A stretch of DNA of 64,000 bases from Longimicrobiales bacterium. GTDB lineage: Bacteria > Gemmatimonadota > Gemmatimonadetes > Longimicrobiales > Gaopeijiaceae. The notes beneath the pieces were generated by a model. The model ran no database searches. It worked only from the letters and a program-made list of their open reading frames with translations, and was not told where the DNA came from. This document shows, one piece after another, positions 16,796 to 25,864 of the stretch (its first letter is position 1; each line of letters begins with the position of its first letter). Made by a program: the position numbers and the translations under genes. The stretch is taken from the NCBI GenBank assembly GCA_029245345.1, contig JAQWPM010000017.1:1-64000 (forward strand), given 5' to 3'.

Positions 16796-18205
16796 ATGCG
16801 GACATCGTGGACAGGTCTGAAGCCGACCGTCATAACGGTGATGGCTGTCGTCGTCGCCTTCGCCACCCTCGCTGCGCGACCCATGAGCGCCCAAGACGGC
16901 ACCGGCGACGCTGGGGTGACGTTTACGCGAGACATCGCACCCATCCTTCAGCGAAGCTGCGTTAAATGCCATCGCCCGAACGGCGTGGCACCCATGTCGC
17001 TCGTTGAGTATGACGACGTCCAGCCCTACGCCAGGCAGATCATGCGTCGCACTGGGATTCGCGACCGAATGGGTACGATGCCACCCTGGTACGTCGAGAA
17101 GGACATCGGCATCCAACATTTCAAAGACGACCCATCGCTGACTGACCTGGAAGTCGCAGCCATCGCGCAGTGGGCTCGCGGCGGGACTCCCATGGGCGAC
17201 CCGGCACACATGCCGCCCGCTCTGGAGTTTTCGGATGAAGCGATCTGGACCCTTGGGGAGCCGGATCTTGTGGTCAGTACGCAAGAATTTCTCGTGAAGG
17301 GCGACGCTCCAGATTGGTGGGGGGACATCACGAGTATTCCCACGGGGCTCACCGAAGACCGGTACGTAGCGTCCGTGGAGATCCGCGAGATCAACGATGT
17401 GCGCGAAAACCGAGATAGTGAACGCCAGACGGTGGGTGGGCTCTACGTCTTCCACCACATGGTGTGGAGCACACGCGTGCTCGACGACCCGGACGTGAGG
17501 CCCGTGGGGTGGCCGGTCCACGAGGTAGGTCGGAACCCCGACATCTTTGACGACGAGGGTGGCCAATTGCTGAAGGCCGGATCGAGCGTCGTTTCCGGTT
17601 CCACGCATCTCCACTCGAACGGAAGCGATACGCGGGCGCGCCTCGAGATCGGATTCCGTTTCCATCCCCGCGACTACGAGCCGAAGTACCGCTCAGCTGG
17701 CTACGTGCTGGCCAATGGCTCGGACATCGACATTGAAGCTGGCAAGAAGGATCAGGAACTGCATGCGTACACCGTCCTCCAGCAGCACACCAAGATTGTG
17801 ACGTTCGAGCCACACTTGCATGCCCCCGGTGACCGCATGTGCCTTGAGGCGATTTGGGGCTTCAATGTCGAAACGATCTCGTGCGTGGGATACGACCACA
17901 ACTGGGTCCGGGGCTATGCCTTCGCGGACAACTATCAGCCGCTATTGCCCAAGGGCACTGTGCTCCACATCACCGGCTACATGGACAATACGGAAAGCAA
18001 CCGAAACATCGCCGATGCACGAAACTGGCAGGGCTCGGGCAACAGATCCGTGGCGAACATGTTCATTGATCTGGGTATGAGGCTCGCGCTCACAGACCAA
18101 CAGTTCCAGGCGGAAATGGCTAAGCGTAGGGAGAATCTCGATCTCGGCGTAAACGATCATGTGATCGGGTGCCCGCTGTGTATGGTCATTCCCGGGGGCC
18201 GTTAG
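16796..18205 (+). CDS. Cytochrome c plus copper type II monooxygenase-like protein
   Basis: The 469-residue exported protein has a signal peptide (MSAQ) and a single heme-binding CVKCH (55-59) in a planctomycete-type cytochrome c domain (DIAPILQRSCVKCHRPNGVA). A C-terminal domain follows with paired HxH motifs (STHLHSNG and EPHLHAPGDRM) as in ascorbate-dependent (DBH/PHM-like) copper monooxygenases. The fusion would deliver electrons from heme to copper within one chain. A close paralogue is at 23976. The stop abuts the ATG of the next gene, so the two are coupled. Whether it hydroxylates a substrate or is only a redox carrier is unknown. Confidence 0.75.
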   Translation: MRTSWTGLKPTVITVMAVVVAFATLAARPMSAQDGTGDAGVTFTRDIAPILQRSCVKCHRPNGVAPMSLVEYDDVQPYARQIMRRTGIRDRMGTMPPWYVEKDIGIQHFKDDPSLTDLEVAAIAQWARGGTPMGDPAHMPPALEFSDEAIWTLGEPDLVVSTQEFLVKGDAPDWWGDITSIPTGLTEDRYVASVEIREINDVRENRDSERQTVGGLYVFHHMVWSTRVLDDPDVRPVGWPVHEVGRNPDIFDDEGGQLLKAGSSVVSGSTHLHSNGSDTRARLEIGFRFHPRDYEPKYRSAGYVLANGSDIDIEAGKKDQELHAYTVLQQHTKIVTFEPHLHAPGDRMCLEAIWGFNVETISCVGYDHNWVRGYAFADNYQPLLPKGTVLHITGYMDNTESNRNIADARNWQGSGNRSVANMFIDLGMRLALTDQQFQAEMAKRRENLDLGVNDHVIGCPLCMVIPGGR

Positions 18206-19186
18206 ATGATCGGATTCAGGGCGAAAGGTTGGGTGGCCGGAGTCATGGCCATTGCAGCTCTGGCGATGGGTCATCCGGCGAACGCCCAACTCACGTACCA
18301 GCACGGGCAAAACGTCTCTCCGGCCTTTGAAGGCTGGGAGTCGAACGACGACGGCACGTTCAATCTCGTATTCGGCTATATGAACAGAAATTGGAACGAA
18401 GAACTGGACGTCGCGACCGGACCAGAGAATAGCTTCTCGCCCGGCCCAGCGGATCAAGGTCAACCCACCCACTTCAGGCCGCGCCGTAATCGATTCGTGT
18501 TCAAGATCCAGGTCCCGGCCGACTTCGGTGATCAGGAACTCGAGTGGACGCTCACGACGCAGGGACAGACGGAGTACGCATACGGATCGCTCCGCTTGGA
18601 CTACAAGCTCGACAACATCGTGATCGCTTCAGAGACGGGCGCACTCGGTATCGGTGCGAGTACCGCCTCAACGAGGGCGAACACACCTCCCGTCCTCACG
18701 GTCGAGGGGGACGCCGTGCGGAACGTTCGCGTTGGTGAGCCAGTCACGTTGATCGCGACAATCGCGGATGATGGCTTGGAGCGGGCGATCGAGGATTCAC
18801 GTCGGCGTGCAGAGCGAGCTGCGGCAGCTGCCGCGGAGTTGGACGGCCCACCCATGCTCACGTCGCGACAGTTGCGACCACCCACCCGCATCACGGTCAG
18901 CAAAGTCGTTGCGACGCATCTGGCTTGGTTCGTCTATCGAGCGGACGGCCCCGTCGCCTTCGATCCTCCTCAGGTGAAGACGTGGGAGGACACACGGGCC
19001 GGAGCGAACTCGCCATGGGCTCCACTCTTTATGCCGCCACCGGTTCCTGAGGATGGCCGGTGGGAGGTCACCGTCACCTTCGACCGACCGGGCACCTACA
19101 TACTCCGCGGTCGAGCAGACGACGGCGCGTTGTACCACGACCAGGATGTGACGATCATCGTGAGGCCTATCACTTTCCCGCATTAG
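18206..19186 (+). CDS. Secreted protein of the FGYMNRN family, copy 1
   Basis: The 326-residue protein has a clear signal peptide ending near ANAQ. The mature part opens with NDDGTFNLVFGYMNRNWNE, which matches the paralogue at 22930 (NEDGTYTLSFGFMNRNDED) in position and spacing. Both then have a PADFG/PADFEG beta block and end with a PGTYILRGRADDG or PGQYVIRVRVDNF strand, suggesting tandem Ig-like beta domains. There are no catalytic motifs and no Cys pairs. It begins directly after the cytochrome/copper gene stop, so it is probably a partner of that enzyme. Function unknown. Confidence 0.7.
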   Translation: MIGFRAKGWVAGVMAIAALAMGHPANAQLTYQHGQNVSPAFEGWESNDDGTFNLVFGYMNRNWNEELDVATGPENSFSPGPADQGQPTHFRPRRNRFVFKIQVPADFGDQELEWTLTTQGQTEYAYGSLRLDYKLDNIVIASETGALGIGASTASTRANTPPVLTVEGDAVRNVRVGEPVTLIATIADDGLERAIEDSRRRAERAAAAAAELDGPPMLTSRQLRPPTRITVSKVVATHLAWFVYRADGPVAFDPPQVKTWEDTRAGANSPWAPLFMPPPVPEDGRWEVTVTFDRPGTYILRGRADDGALYHDQDVTIIVRPITFPH

Positions 19187-19232
19187 TCGGCTGCAGCCAC
19201 ACTCGTGCGGGGCGACACCAACAGAGACTGCC

Positions 19233-20018
19233 ATGCCGCGACTTCGCCGGCTATTCCTTTCCGCACTCGCTGCGCTCCTGCTTGTGTTCAGCTTCACGAG
19301 AGATGTTGCCGCACAAGCGCTCGGTGACCACCAGTACACGAGTGCCGCCATCGAGGCGGGCTCCCGTGTCTATACATCCGAGTGCGCGCTGTGCCATGGC
19401 GCGAACGGCGACGAAGAAGACGCGATTAACCTCCGCCTTGGACAGTTCCGACGGGCACAATCGGACCAAGACCTCCGCGACGTAATCACTGGCGGGATCG
19501 GTGGCGGTCGCATGCCTGCGTTCGACCTGCAGCCGGACGAACTCGTTGGCATCGTCGCATACATCCGTGCCGGATTCGACGCGAGCGGCGTGGCGGTAAA
19601 GGTCGGCGACGCAGCACGCGGTGAGGAGTTGTTCGGTGGAGATGGAGGCTGCGCGTCGTGCCATCGTGTGAACGGCCGGGGGCCCTACTTGGGCCCGGAC
19701 CTCAGCGACATCGGAGCCATTCGCACGCCGGCCGCTTTGCAGCGCGCTCTGCTCGATCCAGATGCCGCGCTTCGCCCTATCGACCGACCCATTCGAGCCG
19801 TGACCCGGGACGGCGAGACGATTCGTGGTCGACGCCTCAACGAGGACACCTACACGGTGCAGCTCATCGACTCGCAACAGCGGTTGCTCTCACTCGTCAA
19901 AGCCGATCTGACGGAGTACGAAGTCAGCAGCACCTCGGACAAGAGGCCGACCACGCTCTCGGCGGACGCTGTGGCGGATCTCATAGGCTATCTCCTGACA
20001 CTGAGGGGCATCCGATGA
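19233..20018 (+). CDS. Exported diheme cytochrome c
   Basis: The 261-residue protein has a signal peptide (DVAAQ) and two class I heme sites: CALCH (51-55), followed by the axial Met region GGGRMPAF (90-97), and CASCH (140-144), followed by a long C-terminal sheet domain. The second half fits the planctomycete-type heme-binding domain (GLRG...T-x-DG-x-x-x-GR). Its stop overlaps the start of the quinoprotein alcohol dehydrogenase (ATGA), so it is the natural electron acceptor of that enzyme. Confidence 0.85.
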   Translation: MPRLRRLFLSALAALLLVFSFTRDVAAQALGDHQYTSAAIEAGSRVYTSECALCHGANGDEEDAINLRLGQFRRAQSDQDLRDVITGGIGGGRMPAFDLQPDELVGIVAYIRAGFDASGVAVKVGDAARGEELFGGDGGCASCHRVNGRGPYLGPDLSDIGAIRTPAALQRALLDPDAALRPIDRPIRAVTRDGETIRGRRLNEDTYTVQLIDSQQRLLSLVKADLTEYEVSSTSDKRPTTLSADAVADLIGYLLTLRGIR

Positions 20019-21676
20019 ACAGCTTCCAACGCGCGGCAACGGCGGGAGTCTTCGCCCTTCTCGCGCTCGGCGCCGCCGTGAATGCTGGCGCCCAAGTCCC
20101 CTACGAGCGGATTTTGAACGCGGCAGACGAGCCCGAGAACTGGCTGACCTACCACGGCTCGTATTCGAGTCTGCGCTTCAGCACCTTGAGTCAGATCACC
20201 ACGGAGAACGTCACAGATCTGGAGTCGAAGTGGGTGCTCCAAAACCAGGTGTTCGGGGCTTGGCAGTCGAACCCCATCGTGGTCGACGGCATCATGTACA
20301 TCACCGAGCGTCCCAACGACGTGATGGCGGTAGACGCCGTGACGGGCCGCGTCTTTTGGATGTATCGTCACACAAACGATGAAGCTGCTGCCGTCTGCTG
20401 CGGGGCCAACAACCGCGGCGTGGCCGTTCTGGACGACAAGGTTTTCATGGGCACGCTGGATGCCCGCCTCATCGCTCTGGATCGGACGAACGGACAGCCT
20501 CTGTGGGACATCGAGGTTGCCGACGTAAATCAGGCGTACTCGATCACGATGGCCCCGCTCGTCGTGAAGGACAAAGTGCTCGTCGGCGTGGGCGGTGGTG
20601 AGTTCGGGATTCGTGGATTCATAGCAGCCTACGACGCTGATACCGGTGAGGAAGCATGGCGCTTTTACACGATTCCCGGCCCGGGTGAACCTGGACACGA
20701 GACATGGGAGGGAGACGACTGGGAGCACGGTGGTGCACCCATCTGGCTCACGGGTTCATACGACGCCGAGCTCAACCTGACGTACTGGGGTGTCGGGAAT
20801 CCCGGTCCCGACTGGAATCCCGGCCAGCGACCGGGCGACAACCTCTACTCGGACGCCGTCATCGCGCTCAACCCGGACACCGGGGAATTGGACTGGTACT
20901 TCCAATTCACGCCCAACGACGGGTATGACTACGACGCAGTCCAAGTACCCCTCCTCGTGGACATGGAGTGGGAGGGCGAAGCTCGGAAGTTGATGCTGTG
21001 GGCGAACCGCAATGGCTACTTCTACGTGCTGGACCGGACAGATGGAGAGTTCCTCTCAGGGACTCCCTTCGTGAAGGTCAATTGGTCCAGCGGGCTCGAC
21101 GAAAATGGCCGGCCCATCCAAACGCCACAGCCCGCCGGCGCACCGACCTGGCCAGGCAACCAGGGCGGCACCAACTGGTACCCGCCGTCCTATAGCCCAC
21201 GGACGGAACTCTTCTACTTCGCCGCGTGGGAGGACTACGCGAGCATCTACGAGCCCGAAGAGTCTGTGTACCGCGAGGGCCGCATGTTCCTGGGCGGAGG
21301 CTTCCGAGTGCTCTCACCCACGGAGGGCGCGCCAACCATCGGAATCGGGCGCAGCACACCCATCAACAACTGGACCGACGCGGTCGGTCACGGTTCGGTG
21401 ATCGCCATGGATCCTCGCACGGGTGAAGCGAAGTGGAAGTACGACCAGTTCGACGTCAGTGACAGCGGCATGCTGACCACGGAGACAGATCTGCTCTTCA
21501 CGGGTGGGCGCGAGGGTTATTTCCACGCGCTCGACGCACGCACCGGTGCGCTTCTGTGGAAGGCGAGCCTCGGAGCCCAGATCGTGATGGCCCCAATCAC
21601 CTTCATGGTGGACGGCAAGCAGTATGTGTCCGTCATTTCGGGGCACACGCTTGTGACCTTCGGACTTCGGGACTGA
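20015..21676 (+). CDS. PQQ-dependent alcohol dehydrogenase
   Basis: The ATG at 20015 sits 4 bases inside the cytochrome gene, behind a GAGGGG ribosome binding site. The 553-residue product has a signal peptide (NAGAQ) and quinoprotein propeller repeats. The vicinal disulfide pair Cys128-Cys129 (AAVCCGANNRG) covers PQQ in methanol/ethanol dehydrogenases. The GNPGPDWNPGQRPGDN block contains the catalytic Asp. It oxidises primary alcohols in the periplasm using PQQ and a metal ion. I cannot settle calcium versus lanthanide from the sequence by eye. Translational coupling to the diheme cytochrome supports direct electron transfer. Confidence 0.85.
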   Translation: MNSFQRAATAGVFALLALGAAVNAGAQVPYERILNAADEPENWLTYHGSYSSLRFSTLSQITTENVTDLESKWVLQNQVFGAWQSNPIVVDGIMYITERPNDVMAVDAVTGRVFWMYRHTNDEAAAVCCGANNRGVAVLDDKVFMGTLDARLIALDRTNGQPLWDIEVADVNQAYSITMAPLVVKDKVLVGVGGGEFGIRGFIAAYDADTGEEAWRFYTIPGPGEPGHETWEGDDWEHGGAPIWLTGSYDAELNLTYWGVGNPGPDWNPGQRPGDNLYSDAVIALNPDTGELDWYFQFTPNDGYDYDAVQVPLLVDMEWEGEARKLMLWANRNGYFYVLDRTDGEFLSGTPFVKVNWSSGLDENGRPIQTPQPAGAPTWPGNQGGTNWYPPSYSPRTELFYFAAWEDYASIYEPEESVYREGRMFLGGGFRVLSPTEGAPTIGIGRSTPINNWTDAVGHGSVIAMDPRTGEAKWKYDQFDVSDSGMLTTETDLLFTGGREGYFHALDARTGALLWKASLGAQIVMAPITFMVDGKQYVSVISGHTLVTFGLRD

Positions 21677-21689
21677 CGGTGTAGGGTCG

Positions 21690-22766
21690 TCAGCGTCTCG
21701 GCATGCCAGGGATCGCCATGAGCCTCCGGCCACCCGCCAGGTGCGCGGCGTGTCCGCTCGAGTTGCGTTCGTTCTCCGTCATCACCGCGAGTGGGAACCC
21801 CCCCTGGAAGAAAATGCCGTGACGGAGTGCCATGATTTCCCACTCGTCTTGGTCGGTCACGGCGCGGTCCGCCTCCATGAAGAAGTCGACGGCCGCGTCC
21901 ACAGCTCCGGGTGCGTCGACGGCTCCGGGTGATGCCAGCACGTCCGCGACCACCTCCAACAGCATGCTCAGGTTGTCCCAGATCATCGCCGATTCAGGGC
22001 TCAGCCAGATGAAGCCAGGAGCGATCGCCGGAGCCAAAGGGAGTTCGCTGGGGAAGGACTGGGGTGGCTCGCCATGGCTGAGCTTGGCGTGGTGGCGTGT
22101 GGCGACCGTGTCTACGCCGGCGAGGCGATCCGGACCTGGAGGCAGATCGGTCAAAGGCTCCGTCGTCGCGAGTCGCAGCCAGTGACCCGCCCAGAGTAGA
22201 CCGTCGAGATCGGGGTAGCCGGTCCGGAAGGCAAGCGCATAAGGGTGGCCGTATAGGACATCCATGTTCTTCGGCACATTCGGCAGAGCGGCTTCGGCGC
22301 GGCCCCGGTATACCCCCACCGCGGCGGACAGGGCTGCGTTTCGGTCCGTGACTGCGGGATCGGCAAGAATCGACAGAACCTCTCGCTGGAAAGCATGACC
22401 CCAGCGAATGATTCCTGCAGTGCGCGAACCGAGCGCCTCGTATCCGGCGTCCGCCACTCCTGCTACTTTCGCGGATCCCTCTTCACCCTGGACGAGCGAT
22501 GTGAGGCGCCCTACCAAGTCGGCCTCGAAGCCGGGCGTCGGGACCTCGCCGCCGCTCGCCCGGACGCTCTCTCCTTCACTGGCGAGCTCACCAAAGAGCA
22601 CACCATGCGCGCTCTCCAGGCGGCCGAGCAGATCGTAAAGCCCTGGGTGGTGGCGACGAAGCGCGTCCGCCTGTCCCAGTTCGCCCGCGTCCTGCCCCCT
22701 TGCCTCAGGGGCCGCCGCGGCGAGTAGGACAGCGGCGAGGCACACTGTTGAAACCCTTGGAAACAT
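21690..22766 (-). CDS. Exported protein of unknown function
   Basis: Starting at the internal ATG (22766), the product is 358 residues with a signal peptide (MFPRVSTVCLAAVLLAAAAPEARGQ). The rest is helical and Trp/His-containing (WAGHWLRLATTEPL, RHHAKLSHGEPP). No metal-binding or catalytic pattern is obvious. It converges with the alcohol dehydrogenase gene, with 13 bases between the stops, and diverges from the second FGYMNRN gene. It is the only gene of the redox block on the minus strand. Family not recognised. Confidence 0.65.
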   Translation of the reverse strand: MFPRVSTVCLAAVLLAAAAPEARGQDAGELGQADALRRHHPGLYDLLGRLESAHGVLFGELASEGESVRASGGEVPTPGFEADLVGRLTSLVQGEEGSAKVAGVADAGYEALGSRTAGIIRWGHAFQREVLSILADPAVTDRNAALSAAVGVYRGRAEAALPNVPKNMDVLYGHPYALAFRTGYPDLDGLLWAGHWLRLATTEPLTDLPPGPDRLAGVDTVATRHHAKLSHGEPPQSFPSELPLAPAIAPGFIWLSPESAMIWDNLSMLLEVVADVLASPGAVDAPGAVDAAVDFFMEADRAVTDQDEWEIMALRHGIFFQGGFPLAVMTENERNSSGHAAHLAGGRRLMAIPGMPRR

Positions 22767-22929
22767 AGGGAACCACCCACTCACATTGGCGCGTCAGACG
22801 AACGGCAAATCATGGGTCAGGCGCACGATGACGGCAACGGATAGCATTGGACTCCTTTCGCGCAGACGCCCGATCCCCAAAGTTGGCGCAGACCCCGGTG
22901 AGGCGCACAGAAGGTTAAGGAGGACCAAA

Positions 22930-23913
22930 GTGCAGGGACTCAAGATCACAATCACGCTGTCCGTTCTAGGAATGGCAACGCTTACCGTTGGTGTCGCCGC
23001 GCAGGACTGGACGCAGCGGGAGTTTCCTCTGGCGCCGTCCAACTCGAGCGACAACTTCGTCGCGCCCTACTTCGACGGGTTCTATCAGAACGAGGACGGC
23101 ACCTACACCCTCTCGTTCGGATTCATGAACCGGAACGATGAGGACCTGATTGAGATCGCACTCGGGGAGGACAACTTCATCGAGCCGGCCGAGTTCGATG
23201 GGGCACAGCCCACGTCGTTTCCGGTCGTGAGCTATACGCGATTGGGGTTGTTCGGTGGCCCACGGGAGCGTGGGGCTTTCGGCGTGGTGGTCCCAGCTGA
23301 CTTCGAAGGTGATGTCTGGTGGACTGTGACCACCGACGGATACACGACCCGCGTCCCCGGCAGGCTCGAGTCACCGGGTAGGATCATCAAGGGCGCCTAT
23401 GAGCTCAGCAGGGGCGCGATGGCCGCGGGATCTCTTCGTCCTGGGATCCGATTCGAGGAAGACGGCCCTGAGGTGGTGGGGATCGAAGGCATTCGATACT
23501 CCCAGACGCTCACGGCCTCCGTCGGTGAGCCCGTCGAGGTCCGCTTCTGGGCTGTCGACCGGGGCGAACGGGAGCTCGTGCCCGTGAATATGTCGCTCTG
23601 GAAGCACCAAGGGCCCGTGGGCGCCACGGTCGCGTTCGAGTCTTTGACGGAAGCGCCGGCGGGCGCGGCAGCGCCGCGACGAGGGTTCCGCGCCCATGGA
23701 CCCGGTCCGGTTCGAACCGGCGAGGCCGTGCTCCTTCCGACTGAGGGGGCGCAGGCGAACATGGGGCACTTCACGGCGATGTTCGACACGCCCGGTCAGT
23801 ACGTGATCCGGGTCCGGGTCGACAATTTCAACGCGGCAGATAGCGGCCCTGGTCTCCAGTGCTGTTGGTCGAACGGGTACGTGGTGGTGAGCGTGAATGA
23901 GGACAAATACTAG
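22930..23913 (+). CDS. Secreted protein of the FGYMNRN family, copy 2
   Basis: The GTG at 22930 is preferred over an in-frame ATG at 22786 because TTAAGGAGG stands 6 bases before it and the signal peptide (ITITLSVLGMATLTVGVAAQ) then begins at once. The 327-residue product parallels the protein at 18206: NEDGTYTLSFGFMNRNDED near the N-terminus, a VPADFEG block, and a final PGQYVIRVRVDNF strand. A C-terminal CC pair and an Ala/Pro-rich hinge are specific to this copy. It lies 62 bases before the second cytochrome/copper gene, mirroring the copy-1 pairing in reverse order. Function unknown. Confidence 0.75.
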   Translation: MQGLKITITLSVLGMATLTVGVAAQDWTQREFPLAPSNSSDNFVAPYFDGFYQNEDGTYTLSFGFMNRNDEDLIEIALGEDNFIEPAEFDGAQPTSFPVVSYTRLGLFGGPRERGAFGVVVPADFEGDVWWTVTTDGYTTRVPGRLESPGRIIKGAYELSRGAMAAGSLRPGIRFEEDGPEVVGIEGIRYSQTLTASVGEPVEVRFWAVDRGERELVPVNMSLWKHQGPVGATVAFESLTEAPAGAAAPRRGFRAHGPGPVRTGEAVLLPTEGAQANMGHFTAMFDTPGQYVIRVRVDNFNAADSGPGLQCCWSNGYVVVSVNEDKY

Positions 23914-23975
23914 AATGGCACAGGGCGTCGTCCGGAGCGGCGATGCCTGAGGCACGCTTTCGAGAGGAGTTGCAA

Positions 23976-25334
23976 ATGCACGGATCCAATCATCAGGTGA
24001 TGTCGATGAGTCGCACGACGGGTCTGCTCGTCCTGCTTGCGGGATTCGGGCTGGCCGGGCACGGCGAGCTCGTGGGGCAAACCACTGGGCCGAGTCTCGA
24101 GCACGGCAGCGATCTGACCTTCACGAAGGACATCGCGCCGATTCTCCAGGAGAACTGCCAGGTCTGCCATCAGCCGGGCGCCATCGGGCCGATGTCGCTC
24201 CTCACCTATCAGGACGCGCGGCGCTACGCCCGCCGGATCAGCCGGATGGTCGAATCCCGCGATATGCCGCCGTACCAGTACGATCCGGACGTCGGCATTC
24301 AGGACCTGAAGGAAGACTGGCGGATGAGCGACGAGAAGATTGCGACGATCACCGCCTGGGTAGCCGCGGGCTCCCCGGAGGGTGACCCGGCCGACATGCC
24401 TCCGCCGGTCGAGTGGCCTGACCCCGCCGAGTTCCGCCTCGCCGAGCGCTTTGGACCGCCGGACGTAATCGTGAAGTCCGACCCCTACGACGTTCCCGAG
24501 GTCGGTCAGGATCGGTGGTGGAAGCCCTTGGTGCCGGTGGGTGTCAACACCGAGCGTTGCATCATGGCGGTCGAGACCAAACCGTCCGTGGAAGGACGGG
24601 CGGTGGCGCACCACGCCAACTCCTCCTTCCGGGTCGACGGGGAGAGCGCCGGTCGCCTCTCGGAGTACGCGCTGGGCAAGGTTGGTGAGATTGTCCCGGA
24701 CGGCGCGTGCCGGAAGCTGCCTGCCGACGCCAGCGTGGCCTTCGATATCCACTACTGGCCGAATGGCGTGGAGCTAGAAGATGATCAGGTGGAGATCGGC
24801 ATCTGGTTCCAGCCTGAGGAGTACGAGTCGGAGTACCAACAGACGCTGAGCCTATACTTCCTGGACGGGGGGGTCGGTGGGCGTGGCTACGACATCGCGC
24901 CTCACGGCACCCTGATGACCCAAGGCTTCCATTCGTTCGACACACCGGTGCGGATCGACTCGTTCCAGCCGCACGGCCACACGCGGCTCGTGGCGATGTC
25001 GCTCCAGGTCCTGCGCAAGAATGGGCGTCGGGAAACGGCGAGCATGGTCTCCAACTGGAGTGCGCTCTGGCATCACAGCCACATCTACGCAGACGACTCC
25101 GCCCCGCTCCTCGAGCCGGGCGATCAACTGATTGTGACCGGGTGGTACGACAATACCGAGAACAACCGCTACAACCCCGACCCGGACCAGTGGGTGGGCA
25201 TCGGCGACCGAACCGCCGACGAGATGTCGCACGCGTGGATCGCGGTGACGCATCTCGACGAAGCGGGGATGGAGAACATCAAGGCGGACCGTGAGTCCCG
25301 GCTGATCAGTGAGCAACCGGACGGGGCCAGGTAA
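23976..25334 (+). CDS. Second cytochrome c plus copper monooxygenase-like protein
   Basis: The start at 23976 is chosen over 23943 because AGAGGAG lies 6 bases before it. The 452-residue exported product has CQVCH (61-65) in DIAPILQENCQVCHQPGAIG. The copper-type domain has HYWPNG and the HxH motif FQPHGHTRL, with a WHHSHIY block near the C-terminus. Architecture matches the protein at 16796, but the His positions differ enough to suggest separate roles. A hairpin terminator follows. Electron flow from the PQQ dehydrogenases is plausible but inferred. Confidence 0.75.
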   Translation: MHGSNHQVMSMSRTTGLLVLLAGFGLAGHGELVGQTTGPSLEHGSDLTFTKDIAPILQENCQVCHQPGAIGPMSLLTYQDARRYARRISRMVESRDMPPYQYDPDVGIQDLKEDWRMSDEKIATITAWVAAGSPEGDPADMPPPVEWPDPAEFRLAERFGPPDVIVKSDPYDVPEVGQDRWWKPLVPVGVNTERCIMAVETKPSVEGRAVAHHANSSFRVDGESAGRLSEYALGKVGEIVPDGACRKLPADASVAFDIHYWPNGVELEDDQVEIGIWFQPEEYESEYQQTLSLYFLDGGVGGRGYDIAPHGTLMTQGFHSFDTPVRIDSFQPHGHTRLVAMSLQVLRKNGRRETASMVSNWSALWHHSHIYADDSAPLLEPGDQLIVTGWYDNTENNRYNPDPDQWVGIGDRTADEMSHAWIAVTHLDEAGMENIKADRESRLISEQPDGAR

Positions 25335-25358
25335 CAGTCGGCTGAACGGATTGCCGTG

Positions 25359-25395
25359 AAGCCCCGCTTGGTCTTACCTAACTGGGCGGGGCTTT
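25359..25395 (+). terminator. Terminator after the second cytochrome/copper gene
   Basis: AAGCCCCGC and GCGGGGCTT form a 9-bp stem around an 18-base loop, 25 bases after the stop, followed by TTGT. A modest intrinsic terminator. Confidence 0.6.
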
Positions 25396-25408
25396 GTCGG
25401 CCCGCCGT

Positions 25409-25693
25409 TCAGCGCCTCCTCGACAGACCGCTGCTCGTTCCAAAATCGGATCTCTTTCCCAACCCAACGCTGCGCCCTCGGACGAGGCCAACGGGCATGA
25501 GAAACTGATCCTCTTCATCGGAGTCGGCCTGCGCCTCCAAGCGGTCCAGTTCATCGACCTTGGCCAATGACTCCGCCGACGTGGAATCGAGGTCTGGATC
25601 CGCTCCGAGATCCTGTTTGAATGCGAGACCGGAAGAAGTGAGGAGAGGTTCTGGAGTACCGACAAGGATCGAGGGATCAGTGAAGGCTTTCTG
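25409..25693 (-). pseudogene. Possible gene tail of unknown family
   Basis: A 94-codon minus-strand frame without a good start reads like real protein: FTDPSILVGTPEPLLTSSG, a charged SLAKVDELDRLEAQADSDEE helix and a basic end. It has no ATG before the last third, and a TGA (25694-25696) closes it upstream. It may be the remaining C-terminus of a lost gene. It could also be chance; the rest of 25335-25864 has no gene. Confidence 0.3.
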
Positions 25694-25700
25694 TCACGTC

Positions 25701-25793
25701 GGATAACAAGCGGGTACCGCCTGCGCTCACTTCGTTCGCTCCGAGCAACACGGCGCGCAAAGCGCGTCGCGTCAGCACCCTAGAACGTTACGC
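25701..25793 (-). repeat. attC-like palindromic element C
   Basis: On the minus strand it opens with GCGTAACGTTCTAGGG and closes with GCTTGTTATCC. The TAAC/GTTA ends, a GC-rich interior with partial dyad symmetry and about 93 bases of length resemble an integron attC recombination site. The opening matches elements A and B (TAACGTT, then AGGG). It lies just downstream of the serine hydrolase gene. Confidence 0.4.
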
Positions 25794-25864
25794 GACGTGC
25801 CGTGGATCGGTCACGCCACGTTCTAGTACCTGCCACAGGTATCCCGACGCTCCGCCTTCGGACC

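Noticed and set aside
16589-17665. A long minus-strand frame over the first cytochrome/copper gene
   Set aside because: It is antisense to a gene with signal peptide, heme motif and copper motifs; it has no ribosome binding site or family signature.
20015-21676. Naming the alcohol dehydrogenase as a lanthanide (XoxF-type) enzyme
   Set aside because: The catalytic block is visible but I could not place the second, lanthanide-specific Asp by eye with confidence, so calcium versus lanthanide is left open.
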